64,000 nt of DNA from Niveispirillum irakense DSM 11586 (GTDB lineage: Bacteria; Pseudomonadota; Alphaproteobacteria; Azospirillales; Azospirillaceae), in assembly GCF_000429645.1 (NCBI RefSeq), contig NZ_AUCG01000022.1:62001-126000 (forward strand). Direction: 5' to 3'. Numbering within the stretch: position 1 is the first letter of the stretch; every line of letters begins with the position of its first letter. Positions 63,603 to 64,000 of the stretch are shown here, piece by piece. Under the pieces are notes generated by a model, which had not been told where the DNA came from, ran no database searches, and saw only the letters and a list, made by a program, of their open reading frames with translations. Position numbers and translations under genes: made by a program.

Positions 63603-63655
63603 ATGGGGCGGTGGATGCAGAGATTTGGACAGACACCCTGCACCCACCGCCCCAT
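63603..63655. terminator. Inverted repeat after napC
   Basis: Perfect 12-bp stem (ATGGGGCGGTGG with CCACCGCCCCAT), enlarged by an inner TGCAG/CTGCA pairing, with no strong U-tract. It lies between the convergent napC and DUF3237 genes. Confidence 0.55.
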
Positions 63656-63682
63656 AGAGCCCGCCCTTGCACCCTCTCCCGC

Positions 63683-64000
63683 TTACAGAAGCTTGAAGTA
63701 ATGAATCCGGTTGGCGCCCGGCGTCTTCTCTGCCACGCCGACAAAGACATGCTTGGCCAGCCAGTCATAAGGGCCAGCCGGAACATCGAATTTCGGGGAG
63801 ACACGCATATAATAATCGGATGGGTCGACAGGTTCGTTCCGCGACAGCCGCTCCGCCGCCTCCGGCGTATAGGCCCAGCGATAGCCCCGGTTCTGGAGAT
63901 AGATGATGGTGCCATCCTCCAGTTCCAGCAGATAGCGCGCATCGAAATCGATCACCCCGTCCGGGCGCAGCAGCGGCCAGTCACCACCGCTCATCGGCAC
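63683..64000 (-). CDS. DUF3237 family protein (5' end outside the window)
   Basis: The 105 visible residues match the DUF3237 family: GGDWPLLRPDGVIDFDARYLLELEDGTIIYLQNRGYRW, then YYMRVSPKFDVPAGPYDWLAKHVFVGVA, ending HYFKLL. In the family this barrel-like protein is about 150 residues, so roughly the first third lies beyond base 64000. Function is unknown. It is convergent with napC. Confidence 0.8.
   Translation of the reverse strand: MPMSGGDWPLLRPDGVIDFDARYLLELEDGTIIYLQNRGYRWAYTPEAAERLSRNEPVDPSDYYMRVSPKFDVPAGPYDWLAKHVFVGVAEKTPGANRIHYFKLL

Overview
The window is GC-rich DNA packed with short-gap operons. It looks like a chromosomal segment of a free-living alphaproteobacterium. Evidence for this: a SciP/DUF1153 cell-cycle regulator beside flagellar hook genes, a Caulobacter-type xylose operon, a napEFDABC operon, an Mrp antiporter operon and many TonB-dependent receptors. 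A Rhodospirillales/Azospirillum-like host is my best guess, inferred from gene content only.

Layout. 1-2.0 kb: end of fliK, flgD and sciP. 2.0-4.3 kb: an MFS transporter (-), then a yybP-ykoY Mn2+ riboswitch and mntP. 4.4-7.5 kb: glpK-glpD. 7.5-9.9 kb: a secreted metallophosphatase and mepA (-). 10.4-20.0 kb: oxidative D-xylose catabolism (xylX, xylB, xylC, xylD), a sugar transporter, a LacI repressor and a SulP-STAS-cNMP transporter. 20.1-27.8 kb (-): fadD and the Mrp operon mrpABCDEFG. 27.9-28.4 kb: a gamma-carbonic anhydrase. 28.6-34.4 kb: an AT-rich regulatory stretch and a type VI secretion Rhs island (Eag/DcrB chaperone, PAAR-Rhs effector with a variable toxin tip, AT-rich putative immunity gene, orphan rhs fragment). 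34.5-38.9 kb (-): a TonB receptor, a small membrane protein and a PepSY protein behind a Fur-like box. 38.9-45.7 kb: a MalK/MalG/MalF/MalE-like importer (-) facing a GH1 beta-glucosidase and a LacI regulator (+). 45.8-54.8 kb: two divergent operons forming one peptide/oligosaccharide system (ROK kinase, DppC, DppB and binding protein on -; ROK repressor, M81 peptidase, DppD and DppF on +). 54.8-58.9 kb (-): mogA, a TonB receptor, a DUF2946-like protein and a CRP/FNR regulator. 59.2-63.6 kb (+): napEFDABC. The right edge cuts a DUF3237 gene.

How the parts work together. The xyl genes oxidise xylose to xylonate and dehydrate it towards alpha-ketoglutarate semialdehyde; the last dehydrogenase of the Weimberg route is not in the window. 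Two similar LacI-type operators precede xylX. The beta-glucoside locus couples uptake, hydrolysis and repression through two operator-like repeats exactly 100 bp apart. The nap promoter region carries perfect TTGAT-N4-ATCAA sites between the CRP/FNR gene and napE, and mogA nearby serves molybdenum cofactor synthesis.

The most unusual parts are the Rhs toxin tip with its unrecognised partner gene, the peptide-ABC/M81/ROK assembly, the cNMP-fused SulP transporter, and a minus-strand terminator near 9.95 kb with no intact gene in front of it.
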